In this document: piece after piece, positions 18,436 to 28,043 of the stretch
Position numbering within the stretch: the stretch's first letter is position 1
How the letters are laid out: every line of letters begins with the position of its first letter
Origin: Hyphomonadaceae bacterium JAD_PAG50586_4
Lineage (GTDB): Bacteria; Pseudomonadota; Alphaproteobacteria; Caulobacterales; Aquidulcibacteraceae
Direction: 5' to 3'
DNA length: 64,000 bases
Assembly (NCBI GenBank): GCA_023242925.1
Contig: CP096134.1
Span: forward strand, 2,499,501-2,563,500
Notes under the pieces: model-generated
The model's database searches: none
What the model was told of the DNA's origin: nothing
What the model saw: only the letters and a program-made list of their open reading frames with translations
Made by a program: the position numbers and the translations under genes

Positions 18436-18626
18436 GCGCGCGCCTCCCTGGGTGCCCAGGCAAAGCACATGAGGCGGCGCGCCAGCGCCAGCTATCAGAA
18501 CGAACGGCGGCGCACCCTGCCCGGAAGATCGCGCCGCCTGCCCCTTCGGACAGGTTGGAGCCGGCGCGTTCTGGGCGGAATTTGAACCGAGCCGGCGACA
18601 ATCCAGCGCCGTCCCGGAGACACTGC

Positions 18627-19640
18627 ATGGCCGATGATCAAAGGGGCCCCGGCCTCGCCAATCCGCCCCGGCGCCATATCAGCCATGATATCCCCGCCGA
18701 GGGCCAAGACGGCCTCTTCACGCAATCGTGGTTTCCGATCTGCCTCTCAAGCGCCGCCACCAGCACCAATGTGCGCGGCTTCGAGTTTTTGGATGGTCGC
18801 GTGATCGTCGTGCGCGATGAGCACGGCAAGGCGCAGGTGCTCTCTGCCTATTGCCCGCACATGGGCGCTGACCTCGCCGCCGGGCACATGATCGACGGTC
18901 AAATCCGCTGCGTTTTCCACCATTGGAAATATAGCGCCGACGGCCGCTGCCGCTCCACCGCGATCGGCGACCCGGCGCCGGAAGCAGCAAAGCTCTTCCG
19001 TTTTCCCACGCAAGAGCGCTGGGGCCTGGTCTGGGCCTATAATGGGGAGACCCCGCATTACGATCTGCCGGACATGCCGTTCCCAGACGGTGAGTTGGTG
19101 TTCAAGGTGCGCGTGCTGCCGGATTTGCCGGTCGATCCCTGGATCATCTGCGCCAACACGCCGGACATGCAGCACATCAAGACGCTGCACGGCATCAATA
19201 TCGAGGGTGAAGATCAGCACGACGCGGTTGAGTGGACGGACCACTCGCTCAAATACAAATTCACAGGCATCTATTCGAACGGCGACAAGCTCACCAATGA
19301 GATCGGCATTTTCGGACCGACGCTCTATTGGCAATCGAGCCAGTTCGGCGACAAATGGTTCGGCTTTATGTCGCCGTTTGGCCTGCCGCGCCCTTCGGTG
19401 TCATCGCTCTATATGGTTGTCTGCGCACGCAAGGATATGGGCACGGCCGAGGAGATCGACGCCTGGCTCGAATTCGTCATTGATCTGGAAACCAAGGTAG
19501 TCAGCGAAGACGTACACAACATGCTGACGATGAAATTTAAGCCTGGCGTGCTCACGCGCAGCGATCAGACGCTGGCGCGCTATCTGCGTATGATGAAGAC
19601 TTTCCCCCGCGCCCATCCGTCGGCCGAATTCATTAAGTGA
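18627..19640 (+). CDS. Rieske non-haem iron oxygenase (aromatic ring-hydroxylating type)
   Basis: A 337-residue oxygenase alpha-subunit-like protein. The N-terminal Rieske domain has the [2Fe-2S] ligands CPH at about residue 77 and CVFHHW about 18 residues on. The catalytic domain carries the bridging Asp and mononuclear iron histidines in NTPDMQHIKTLHG. The ATG at 18627 follows CGGAGACACTGC. No ferredoxin or reductase gene is adjacent, so electrons must come from a partner elsewhere. It is followed after seven bases by an SRPBCC protein and then by an FAD oxidase. Substrate unknown; steroid-, amine- or aromatic-type substrates are all possible for the family. Confidence 0.92.
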   Translation: MADDQRGPGLANPPRRHISHDIPAEGQDGLFTQSWFPICLSSAATSTNVRGFEFLDGRVIVVRDEHGKAQVLSAYCPHMGADLAAGHMIDGQIRCVFHHWKYSADGRCRSTAIGDPAPEAAKLFRFPTQERWGLVWAYNGETPHYDLPDMPFPDGELVFKVRVLPDLPVDPWIICANTPDMQHIKTLHGINIEGEDQHDAVEWTDHSLKYKFTGIYSNGDKLTNEIGIFGPTLYWQSSQFGDKWFGFMSPFGLPRPSVSSLYMVVCARKDMGTAEEIDAWLEFVIDLETKVVSEDVHNMLTMKFKPGVLTRSDQTLARYLRMMKTFPRAHPSAEFIK

Positions 19641-19647
19641 GGCGAAT

Positions 19648-20082
19648 ATGTCAGGTTCCTACACCACCAAAACCACCATCGCCGCACCCGCTGACGCGGT
19701 CTGGGCCGTGATCAACGATCTGGGCAATATGGATGTCGCCACGGGCATGGCCGACAAGGTTGAAATCTCCACGCGCGACGGCGTGCCGTTGCGCACGCTC
19801 TACCTCACGCCCGCACTGGGTGGCGGCGTCGTGGCCGAGAAGATCACGCACATCGACAACGCCAAGATGCACATGAATTACGAGGTGGTGGATTTCGGCC
19901 CGCTGCCGGCGACAAGCTACAAGGGCTTTATGAAATTCATCGCAGATGGCGACAAGACGCTCTTGGATTATGAAGCGCGCTATGAGGGCTCAGACATCGA
20001 AGCGCTCGGCGCGATGGCCAAGGGCAATATAGATATGCTGGTGACGAACCTCGAAACAGCCGTCGCCAACGCGAAGCGCTGA
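19648..20082 (+). CDS. SRPBCC/polyketide-cyclase-like ligand-binding protein
   Basis: A 144-residue START-fold protein: KTTIAAPADAVWAVINDLGNM at the start, a central Y-L-T strand region and a long C-terminal helix MAKGNIDMLVTNLETAVANAK. Proteins of this type bind hydrophobic small molecules and are sometimes cyclases. Position directly after the Rieske gene and before an FAD oxidoreductase suggests it binds the same pathway's substrate or intermediate. Confidence 0.82.
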   Translation: MSGSYTTKTTIAAPADAVWAVINDLGNMDVATGMADKVEISTRDGVPLRTLYLTPALGGGVVAEKITHIDNAKMHMNYEVVDFGPLPATSYKGFMKFIADGDKTLLDYEARYEGSDIEALGAMAKGNIDMLVTNLETAVANAKR

Positions 20083-20104
20083 CACGCGATCAAGGTGAGA
20101 GAAG

Positions 20105-21346
20105 ATGGGTGATTCAGCCGACATCGTGATCGTCGGCGCGGGGATCATTGGCTTGTGCACAGCGCTGCAGCTTGCGCGCCGCACCGATGCTAAGATCCTC
20201 GTGCTCGAAAAAGGCGTGGGCCCCGGCGAAGGCTCCACAGGCGCGTCTTCGGCCGTATGCCGCTTCAAATATACGCGACCCGAGACAGTGGACCTCGCGC
20301 GTGACGGGATAGCCGCCTATCAGAACTGGTCAGATTTCGTCGGCCTCAAAGCGCCGCTTGCCCAATTTCATCGTCATGGCGTGCTTTGGTTCGCCGACGG
20401 CCGGGCGGATTGGCCCGCGCAGGAGGTGGCGCGGCTCGCATCACACAGCATTCGCGCCGCTGTTCTGGATGATGCGCAGCTCAAAGAGCGCTTCCCTGCG
20501 CTAAACCCTTGCGCGATCCCACCCGATTTCGAAGGTGGCGAAAGCCATATGTGCGGTCCAGGCGGTTTGCATTTGCTCGAACTCGACGGCGGCTACATGG
20601 ACCCCGTCGATGCGTTGCAGGATTTGCTGGCGTCATTGCGTGAGATTGGCGTGGAGGTGCGCTTTCGTGCGCACGTCACCGGCATTGAAACGCATGGCGG
20701 CGCGGTGCTCGGCGTGACGCTGGCCAAAGGCGAGCGCATCGCCTGCGGGCAGATCGTCAATGCCGCAGGCCCTTGGTGCAACGACATCTTCTCTTATGTT
20801 GGCCTCGATTGTCCTTGGCCGTTGAAGCCCACGCGTATTCAGATTGTGCATGTCGACCGGCCGGCGGAGGTTGTGGGCGACATTCCCGTCGCCGTCGATC
20901 CGTTGAGCGGCATCTATTTCCGATCGCAGAGCCGCGGGCAGGAAATCATCGTCGGCTCGATCCTTGAGGAGGACGAACGCGAGGCGATCGAGCGTCCCGA
21001 CGATTATGCGCGCTTCGTCGAGGATGATTTCGCGCAGACCAAGCTACACGCGCTGCAGCACAAGATTCCAGCGCTTAGTATTCGCGGCAAAGTGCGCGGC
21101 TATAGCGGGCTCTATACGATCAACGCGACCGACGTGCACCCGGTGGTTGGCAAGACAGCAGTGCGGGGCTTCTATGTCGCCAATGGTTGCAGTGGCCACG
21201 GCTTCAAACTGGCGCCCGCCATCGGCTCGCTGATCGCCCAAGAGATCGCCGGCAAGGGTGGGGCCTTCGACACCGACGTCAGCCCCGCGTTCCTTGCCTT
21301 CGACCGCCCACCGATCGCCGTCGCCTCAAAAAGCGTGCTGGCTTAG
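20105..21346 (+). CDS. FAD-dependent oxidoreductase (DAO family), second of the locus
   Basis: A 413-residue flavoprotein. FAD-binding Rossmann motif: ADIVIVGAGIIGLCTALQLARRTDAKILVLEKG; then GSTGASSAVCRFKYT, a covalent-flavin-region-like stretch, and a C-terminal GLYTINATDVHPVVGKT...ANGCSGHGFKLAPAIGSLIAQ typical of sarcosine/glycine oxidase relatives. AAGGTGAGAGAAG precedes the ATG. It completes the Rieske-SRPBCC-oxidase set. A role in oxidising a secondary amine or hydroxy intermediate is inferred. Confidence 0.88.
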   Translation: MGDSADIVIVGAGIIGLCTALQLARRTDAKILVLEKGVGPGEGSTGASSAVCRFKYTRPETVDLARDGIAAYQNWSDFVGLKAPLAQFHRHGVLWFADGRADWPAQEVARLASHSIRAAVLDDAQLKERFPALNPCAIPPDFEGGESHMCGPGGLHLLELDGGYMDPVDALQDLLASLREIGVEVRFRAHVTGIETHGGAVLGVTLAKGERIACGQIVNAAGPWCNDIFSYVGLDCPWPLKPTRIQIVHVDRPAEVVGDIPVAVDPLSGIYFRSQSRGQEIIVGSILEEDEREAIERPDDYARFVEDDFAQTKLHALQHKIPALSIRGKVRGYSGLYTINATDVHPVVGKTAVRGFYVANGCSGHGFKLAPAIGSLIAQEIAGKGGAFDTDVSPAFLAFDRPPIAVASKSVLA

Positions 21347-21445
21347 GCCAAAGGTTAACGGCAGGGCTAGCGAAAACGCGGCCGGAGACGCCCTAACAGC
21401 GATCGGCATCTCGATTCCTGCTGCGTCCGCGTATAGGCAGGGAGG

Positions 21446-22380
21446 ATGACGCCAGCGGCCGCCTCCGCCAGCCTTCCCTCCACGCGCTTGACGCATCTGC
21501 AGATGCTCGAGGCGGAGGCTATTCACATTATGCGCGAGGTCGTCGCTGAGGCGCAGCGGCCGGTGATGCTTTATTCGATCGGCAAGGATAGCGCCGTCAT
21601 GCTGCATCTGGCGGCGAAAGCGTTTTATCCCGCGCCGCCGCCATTCCCGCTGCTGCACGTCGATACGACCTGGAAATTTCAGGCCATGTACGAGATGCGC
21701 ACGCGCATGGCTGACGCGCTGGGCGCGGAGCTGATCGTTTACACCAACCCAGATGGGTTGGAGCGCAACATCAATCCGTTCGACCACGGCTCGGCCATCC
21801 ACACCCAGATTTGGAAAACTGAGGGCCTGCGCCAGGCGCTCGACAAATACGGGTTCGATGCGGCCTTCGGCGGCGCGCGGCGCGACGAAGAAAAAGCCGC
21901 GCCAAGGAGCGCATCTTCTCTTTCCGCTCGGCCAATCATCGGTGGGATCCGAAGAGCCAGCGGCCGGAGCTTTGGCGGCTCTACAATGCGCACATGCGCA
22001 AGGGCGAGAGCATCCGCGTCTTCCCGCTCTCAAATTGGACCGAGCTGGATGTGTGGCAATACATCCACTTGGAGAACATCCCGATCGTGCCGCTTTATTT
22101 CGCCGCGCCGCGGCCGGTGGTGAAGCGCGATGGCGCGCTGATCATGGTGGACGATAGCCGCATGCCTCTGGAGCCCGGCGAAAAGCCGGAGATCCGGCGC
22201 GTGCGCTTCCGCACACTCGGTTGCTACCCGCTGACCGGCGCAATCGAGAGCGAAGCCGACACGCTGCCGGCCATCATTCAGGAAATGCTGCTCGCCACGA
22301 CGAGCGAGCGTCAAGGCCGTGTGATCGATCACGACCAAAGCGCCAGCATGGAGAAGAAGAAGCAGGAGGGCTATTTCTGA
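21446..22380 (+). CDS. cysD: Sulfate adenylyltransferase subunit 2, frameshifted
   Basis: The small catalytic subunit of ATP sulfurylase, making adenosine-5'-phosphosulfate. The PP-loop [11 protein letters not shown], the [15 protein letters not shown] segment and [16 protein letters not shown] are diagnostic. About 311 residues when corrected. The frame slips at about 21896-21898, where one more C would read [15 protein letters not shown]. The remainder ([27 protein letters not shown]) is normal. The ATG follows GGGAGG. It ends overlapping the start of cysNC (TGATG), a single operon for assimilatory sulfate activation. Confidence 0.95.
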
Positions 22381-24291
22381 TGGCCCACGACCGCAAAGCG
22401 TCCACAGAGATCGCCGCCGACATCGAGGGCTACCTGCATCGCCATCAGCATAAGTCGCTGCTGCGCTTTATCACCTGCGGCAGTGTGGATGACGGCAAGT
22501 CCACCCTGATCGGGCGCCTGCTCTATGATCTCGAAGATGATCTTCGAGGACCAGATGGCGGCGCTTGAGGCGGATCTCGAAAAAGGTCGGCACGCAGGGC
22601 GGCGAGATCGATTTCGCGCTGCTGGTGGATGGTCTGGCCGCTGAGCGCGAGCAAGGCATCACCATCGACGTCGCCTATCGCTTCTTCGCCACCGAGAAGC
22701 GAAAATTCATCGTGGCCGATACGCCGGGTCACGAGCAATACACGCGCAATATGGTGACGGGCGCCTCGACGGCTGACCTCGCCGTGATCCTGATCGATGC
22801 GCGCAAGGGCGTGCTCACGCAGACGCGGCGCCATTCCTATCTCGTCTCGCTCATGGGCATTCGCCACGTGGTGTTGGCGGTCAACAAGATGGATCTGGTT
22901 GACTGGTCGCAGGAGATTTTCGACACCATCGTCGCCGAGTATGCGGACTTCGCGCGCCAGATTGGCTTGAGCGATTTTCTGGCTATCCCAATGTCGGGGC
23001 TGAAGGGCGACAACATCACGGCCAAGAGCGACGCCTCGCGTTGGTACGCTGGCCCTGTTTTGCTCGATCATCTGGAAACTGTGCCGCTGGATGATCAACG
23101 CCGCGCGGCGGGACCGTTCCGCATGCCGGTGCAATGGGTGAACCGCCCTAATCTCGATTTCCGCGGCTTCGCCGGCATGATCGCCGGCGGGCGCGTGAAG
23201 CCAGGCGACAAAGTGCGCGTGGCGCCGTCGGGCAAAATGAGCACGATCGCACGGATCGTCACCAAGGATGGCGATCTCGATGAAGCAATCGCTGGGCAAT
23301 CTGTGACCCTGACGTTGGCGGACCAGGTGGATTGCTCGCGTGGCGACGTGATCGCGGCGGCCGACGATCCCCGGAAGCGTCGGACCAGTTCGAGACCACA
23401 ATCATTTGGATGGCCGATGAAGATCTGATCCCCGCCCGCTCCTATTGGCTGAAGATTGGCGCCAAGCAGGTGGCGGCGCAGGTCACCGACATCAAATACA
23501 AAGTGAACGTAAATACCCTCGAACACCTCGCCGGCAAGGTATTGGAGCTCAACGAGATCGCCGTGTGCAATGTGAGCCTCGATCGGCCGATTGCTTTTGA
23601 TCCCTACAGCGCCAACCAAGACATGGGCGGGTTTGTCCTGATCGATCGGATGACGAACGCCACGGTGGGCGCGGGCCTCATCCGCTTTGCATTGCGCCGT
23701 GCGCAAAATGTGCATTGGCAAGCGCTCGATGTGACGCGTGAGGCGCGGGCGGAGCTCAAAGGCCAACGCGCCGCCGTGTTGTGGTTCACCGGCCTTTCCG
23801 GCGCTGGCAAATCGACAATCGCCAATCTCGTGGAGCGCAAATTGTTGGCGCTTGGCCGCCACACTGTGCTGCTCGATGGCGATAACGTACGCCACGGGCT
23901 CAATCGCGATCTGGGCTTCACGGTCGCCGATCGGGTGGAGAACATCCGACGCGTAGCGGAGGTCTCCAAGCTCATGGCCGACGCCGGCCTGATCGTGCTC
24001 GTCTCGTTCATCTCGCCCTTCCGCGCCGAGCGGCAGATGGCGCGCGATCTCATCCCCGAGGGCGAGTTCTTCGAAGTGTTCATCGACACGCCGCTGACCG
24101 AAGCCGAAAAGCGCGATGTGAAGGGCCTCTACAAGAAGGCGCGCGCAGGCGAGCTGAAGAACTTCACCGGCATCGACAGCCCCTACGAAGCGCCGCTTGC
24201 ACCCGAGCTGCATATCGAGACCATGAAGGCGCAGCCCGAAGACGCCGCGGACCGTATCGTGGACGCCATCCTGAAGGACGGGCGCATCTAG
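22380..24291 (+). CDS. cysNC: CysN-CysC fusion: ATP sulfurylase GTPase subunit and APS kinase, three frameshifts
   Basis: The N-terminal elongation-factor-like GTPase stimulates CysD; the C-terminal domain phosphorylates APS to PAPS. G1 motif [14 protein letters not shown]3 [13 protein letters not shown]4 NKMD; APS-kinase P-loop [15 protein letters not shown] and the [11 protein letters not shown] segment. Three breaks: GATCTCG at 22527-22533 and at 22573-22579 (GATTCG would give [12 protein letters not shown] and [13 protein letters not shown]), and a C run at 23369-23372 one base short ([13 protein letters not shown]). The net of +2-1 agrees with the span length modulo 3. Corrected length about 636 residues, normal for the fusion. 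Confidence 0.95.
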
Positions 24292-24311
24292 CGAAAACTT
24301 TGGGGGAGAGA

Positions 24312-25976
24312 ATGAGCCAAGCGGACACCGAGCCGAAGCATCACAAAGCGACGTCCCGCGAGAAGCTCGTGATCGGCGCATCGTCGCTCGGCACCGTGTT
24401 CGAGTGGTATGACTTTTATCTCTACGGTTCGCTGGCGACCTATATCGCCGCGCATTTCTTCTCCGGTGTAAACGAGACGACGGCGTTTATCTTTGCGCTG
24501 GCGGCTTTTGCTGCGGGCTTCTTTGTCCGCCCGTTCGGAGCGCTCTTCTTTGGCCGTATCGGCGACATTGTCGGACGCAAGAACACGTTTCTGGTGACGA
24601 TGGCGATCATGGGGCTTTCGACCTTCGTTGTCGGCCTGTTGCCTGGATACGATCAGATTGGCGTCGCCGCCCCAATCATACTCGTTCTCATGCGACTGCT
24701 GCAGGGATTGGCGCTGGGTGGCGAATATGGTGGCGCGGCGACGTATGTTGCCGAGCATGCGCCGAACAATAAGCGCGGGCTCTACACGGCGTGGATTCAA
24801 ACTACGGCCACGATGGGCCTCTTTCTTTCGTTGCTGGTGATCATGGCGACGCGTTTGCTGTTGCCGGCGGAGGATTTCGCTGAGTGGGGCTGGCGGGTTC
24901 CGTTTCTCGTCTCGATCGTCCTGCTTGGCGTGTCGCTCTGGATTCGCATGCAGCTCAACGAAAGCCCCGTCTTTCAAAAGATGAAGGACGAAGGCACAAC
25001 ATCGAAAGCGCCGCTCGCGGAGGCGTTCGGCAAATGGAGCAACGCCAAGGTCGCGATCCTTGCGCTCTTCGGCGCCGTCGCGGGCCAGGCTGTCGTTTGG
25101 TACACGGGCCAATTCTACGCGCTCTTCTTCTTGGAGAAGACGCTGAAGGTGGATGGTTTCACCGCCAATACCTTGATCGCGATTGGCCTCCTCATCGGGA
25201 CACCGTTCTTTATCTTCTTTGGCTGGCTCTCGGACAAGATCGGCCGCAAGCCGATCATAATGGCGGGCTGTGCGCTTGCCGCACTCACCTATTTTCCACT
25301 CTTTAATCTGCTCACCGAAGCGGCGAACCCCGCGCTCGCCGCGGCGCAGCGTAACGCGCCGGTTGTTGTCTATGCTGATCAGAGCACGTGCTCTTTTCAA
25401 TTCGACCCCGTCGGCCGCAACAAGTTCGACAGCCAATCCTGCGATGTGGCGCGCGCATTTCTCTCGCGCGCCAGCGTGAGTTACGAGAACAAAGCGGCGC
25501 CTGCGGGCGCGATCGCTGAAATTCGCATCGGCGACACAGTAGTGCGTGCGCCCGATACGGCGCAGCTCTCCGGCCAAGCCCGCGCGGACGCGATCGGCGC
25601 ATTCCAGGCAGAAGCGCGCACCGCACTCGACGCCGTCGGCTATCCCATCGCCGCCGCTCCCGACGCGATCAATACGCCACTCGTGATCGCGATCCTGGCG
25701 CTGCTCGTGATCTATGTGACGATGGTCTATGGGCCAATCGCGGCCATGTTGGTGGAGCTTTTCCCCTCGCGCATTCGCTACACGTCGATGTCGCTGCCTT
25801 ACCATATCGGCAATGGCTGGTTTGGCGGCTTCCTGCCAACGACAGCGTTCGCGATCGTGGCCGCCACCGGCAACATCTATAACGGGCTTTGGTATCCGGT
25901 GATTATCGCTCTCCTGACGCTGGTTATCGGGCTAATCTTGCTGCCGGAAACCTACAAGCGCGACATCGACAGCTGA
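24312..25976 (+). CDS. MFS transporter, metabolite:H+ symporter type, with large extracytoplasmic insert
   Basis: A 554-residue major facilitator protein with twelve predicted membrane spans. The family signature between helices 2 and 3 is RPFGALFFGRIGDIVGRKNTFL, and the start LGTVFEWYDFYLYGSLA is typical of the MHS subfamily (alpha-ketoglutarate, shikimate, proline/betaine carriers). ATG 24312 has GGGGGAGAG upstream. Between two helices of the C-terminal half lies an insert of about 120 residues (bases 25318-25675) with two cysteines and no hydrophobic span. Carboxylate or amino-acid import is likely; the substrate is not determinable. Confidence 0.9.
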   Translation: MSQADTEPKHHKATSREKLVIGASSLGTVFEWYDFYLYGSLATYIAAHFFSGVNETTAFIFALAAFAAGFFVRPFGALFFGRIGDIVGRKNTFLVTMAIMGLSTFVVGLLPGYDQIGVAAPIILVLMRLLQGLALGGEYGGAATYVAEHAPNNKRGLYTAWIQTTATMGLFLSLLVIMATRLLLPAEDFAEWGWRVPFLVSIVLLGVSLWIRMQLNESPVFQKMKDEGTTSKAPLAEAFGKWSNAKVAILALFGAVAGQAVVWYTGQFYALFFLEKTLKVDGFTANTLIAIGLLIGTPFFIFFGWLSDKIGRKPIIMAGCALAALTYFPLFNLLTEAANPALAAAQRNAPVVVYADQSTCSFQFDPVGRNKFDSQSCDVARAFLSRASVSYENKAAPAGAIAEIRIGDTVVRAPDTAQLSGQARADAIGAFQAEARTALDAVGYPIAAAPDAINTPLVIAILALLVIYVTMVYGPIAAMLVELFPSRIRYTSMSLPYHIGNGWFGGFLPTTAFAIVAATGNIYNGLWYPVIIALLTLVIGLILLPETYKRDIDS

Positions 25977-26020
25977 CGCTGCCGCCACGGCGCCTGCAGA
26001 ACTGACGTTACGATACGAGG

Positions 26021-26034
26021 TGACGTGCGCGTCA
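26021..26034. promoter_or_regulatory. Inverted repeat upstream of acyl-CoA dehydrogenase
   Basis: TGACG-TGCG-CGTCA, preceded 18 bases earlier by another TGACGT, about 50 bases before the ATG at 26084. Symmetry and position suggest a regulator site (for example TetR type), but nothing identifies the protein. Confidence 0.3.
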
Positions 26035-26083
26035 AGCTCTGGTTTGATTGACGCCTCACCGGCTCACCCGAACGGATTTGCAC

Positions 26084-27247
26084 ATGCCCGCGATCGACGT
26101 CCCTACGCCTGCGTTCATGGATGATGAATCTCTGCGCGCGTTCTCAGATTCCGCGGCGCGCTTCTTCGATCAACACGCGCCGGAAAAGCGCGTCGCCAAA
26201 TGGCGCGAGGACAAGCAGGTTGAGCGCGAATTCTGGCGCGAAGCCGGTCAAGCCGGGCTGCTCGGTGTCTCGGCGCCGGAGGAATATGGCGGCGGCGGCG
26301 CGGACTTCCGCTATGACGTCGCGCTGTTTGAACAAATTTCGCGCAAAGATGTCGATGGTTTCGCCGCCTCGCTGCACAACGGCATCATCCTGCCTTACGT
26401 CGTGGCGCACGGCACGGAAGAGCAAAAGAAGCGCTGGCTGCCGCGTCTGTGCTCCGGCGATCTGGTCGCCGCCATCGCCATGAGCGAACCGGGCGCAGGT
26501 TCGGACCTTCAGAACATCAAGACCACCGCCAAGAAGGATGGCAACGGCTATCGCATCAACGGCCAGAAGACCTTCATCTCCAGCGGCCAGCTCGCCGATT
26601 TCGTGATCGTCGTCGCCAAGACCGATCCAACACTTGGCGCCAAGGGTGTGTCCTTGCTCGTGGTTGAAACGGAAGGCGCCGAAGGCTTCCGCCGTGGCCG
26701 CAAGCTCGACAAGGTTGGCCAGGACGCGGCCGACACGTCTGAGCTCTTCTTCGACGACGTGTTCGTGCCGGCGGACAATTTGCTTGGGCTGGAAGAAGGC
26801 CAGGGCTTTAAGCAGCTGATGAAGGAATTGCCGCGCGAGCGTATGATCATCGCCATCCAAGCGGCGATTAATGCAGAGCTCGCGGTCGAGGAAACCATCG
26901 CCTACGTGAAGGACCGCAAAGCCTTCGGCCAGCGCCTGATCGATTTCCAGAACACGCAATTCAAACTGGCCGAGTACAAAACGGAAGCCACCTTGGCGCG
27001 GGTGTTCGTCAATCATTGCCTCGAAGAGTTGATGGCGGGCCGCCTCGACACGGCGAAAGCGTCGATGGCCAAATATTGGTGCACCGACACCGAAAACCGC
27101 ATCATCGATGGCTGTCTGCAGCTGCATGGCGGCTATGGGTACATGAACGAGTATCCGATCGGCCGCATGTTCCGCGACAGCCGCGTCTCCCGCATTTACG
27201 GCGGCTCAAACGAAATCATGAAGGTTCTGATCGCGCGCACGCTTTAG
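26084..27247 (+). CDS. Acyl-CoA dehydrogenase
   Basis: A 387-residue flavoenzyme oxidising acyl-CoA to 2-enoyl-CoA with electron transfer to ETF. Conserved family segments are AIAMSEPGAGSDLQNIKTTAKKDGNGYRINGQKTFIS, the KAFGQRLIDFQNTQFKLAE helix and the C-terminal LQLHGGYGYMNEYPIGRMFRDSRVSRIYGGSNEIMK with the catalytic-base region. The ATG at 26084 is chosen (MPAIDVPTPAFMDDE); an upstream in-frame start has no ribosome-binding site. It converges on two enoyl-CoA hydratases, forming a small beta-oxidation-like group. Confidence 0.94.
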   Translation: MPAIDVPTPAFMDDESLRAFSDSAARFFDQHAPEKRVAKWREDKQVEREFWREAGQAGLLGVSAPEEYGGGGADFRYDVALFEQISRKDVDGFAASLHNGIILPYVVAHGTEEQKKRWLPRLCSGDLVAAIAMSEPGAGSDLQNIKTTAKKDGNGYRINGQKTFISSGQLADFVIVVAKTDPTLGAKGVSLLVVETEGAEGFRRGRKLDKVGQDAADTSELFFDDVFVPADNLLGLEEGQGFKQLMKELPRERMIIAIQAAINAELAVEETIAYVKDRKAFGQRLIDFQNTQFKLAEYKTEATLARVFVNHCLEELMAGRLDTAKASMAKYWCTDTENRIIDGCLQLHGGYGYMNEYPIGRMFRDSRVSRIYGGSNEIMKVLIARTL

Positions 27248-27261
27248 GAGGCGCGATCGTT

Positions 27262-28043
27262 CTATTTGAAGATCGGCTTCTGCTTGGCGAGGAAGGCGGC
27301 GACGCCGTCGCGACCATGCTGGGTGCGCGCAGCTTCAGCGATGGTGCGCGCCTCCCATTCCATTTGCGTTTCCAGGCTCTCGCCATAACTTTGCAGCAAG
27401 AGCTGACGCGTGCGCCCGAGCGCACCGGTGGGGCCAGCGGCAAGTTGCTGGGCGATTGCCTTCGCTTCGGCCGCTAGGTCTGCATCGTCCACGACGCGGC
27501 TGATGAGGCCGATGGCGGCCGCCTCGTCGGCGTTGAGGCGCTTGTTGAGCAGCGCCAATTCCTGCGCGCGGCGCATACCGACAAGACGCGGCAAGAGATA
27601 GGTCGCGCCGCCGTCTGGCGTGAGGCCAATCGCGGAATAGGCCAAGGTAAAATGCGCCGAGCGCGCGGCGACGGCGATGTCGCCGAGTGCCGCCAGCGGC
27701 AGACCAGCCCCGCTGCTGGGCCATTCACCGCGGTGACGAGCGGCTTTAGCATGCGGGCAAAGCGCGCCACGGCGACATGGAGATAAGAAGTGATCTCCTT
27801 GGTCAGCGCCGCGAAATTGTCGCCTGCGGCGGCGAAGCTCGCAATATCGCCGCCCGCGCAGAACATGCGCCCTGCGCCGGTGATGACGACGCAGCGCACG
27901 CCATCGTCCTCATCCAACTGGATCGACGCTTCCATCAACGCACGCGCCAGCGGCACGTCGATGGCGTTGCCGAGCGTCGGGCGATTGAGCGTGAGGTGCG
28001 CAACGGCGCCCTCACGGCGGATCAGCAGAATATCGTCGCTCAT
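27262..28043 (-). CDS. Enoyl-CoA hydratase/isomerase family protein, frameshifted
   Basis: A crotonase-fold protein of about 260 residues when corrected. N-terminal part: VAHLTLNRPTLGNAID, GAGRMFCAGGDIASF (oxyanion hole) and KPLVTAVNGPAAGAG; C-terminal part: LAYSAIGLTPDGGATYLLPRLVGMRRAQELALLNKRLNADEAAAIGLIS, resembling PaaG-type isomerases. The frame is lost in a run of four C (27708-27711, plus strand) where five restore AAGAGLPLAALGDIAVAARSA. Its ATG overlaps the TGA of the upstream paralogue (ATGA), so the pair is translationally coupled. Confidence 0.92.

Noticed and set aside
22527..23372. Programmed ribosomal frameshifting in cysN
   Set aside because: Three shifts in one gene, two identical to shifts in unrelated genes, and no slippery heptamer or downstream pseudoknot visible. 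Sequence error is simpler.
22523..24381. Long antisense frames over cysNC
   Set aside because: Shadows of the cysNC codons; no start signal and no recognisable domain.
24288..25805. A 505-codon open frame antisense to the MFS transporter
   Set aside because: Highly charged, low-complexity translation, while the sense strand is a textbook MHS transporter.
26144..27127. A 327-codon antisense frame over the acyl-CoA dehydrogenase
   Set aside because: No family features; explained by the codon bias of the sense gene.
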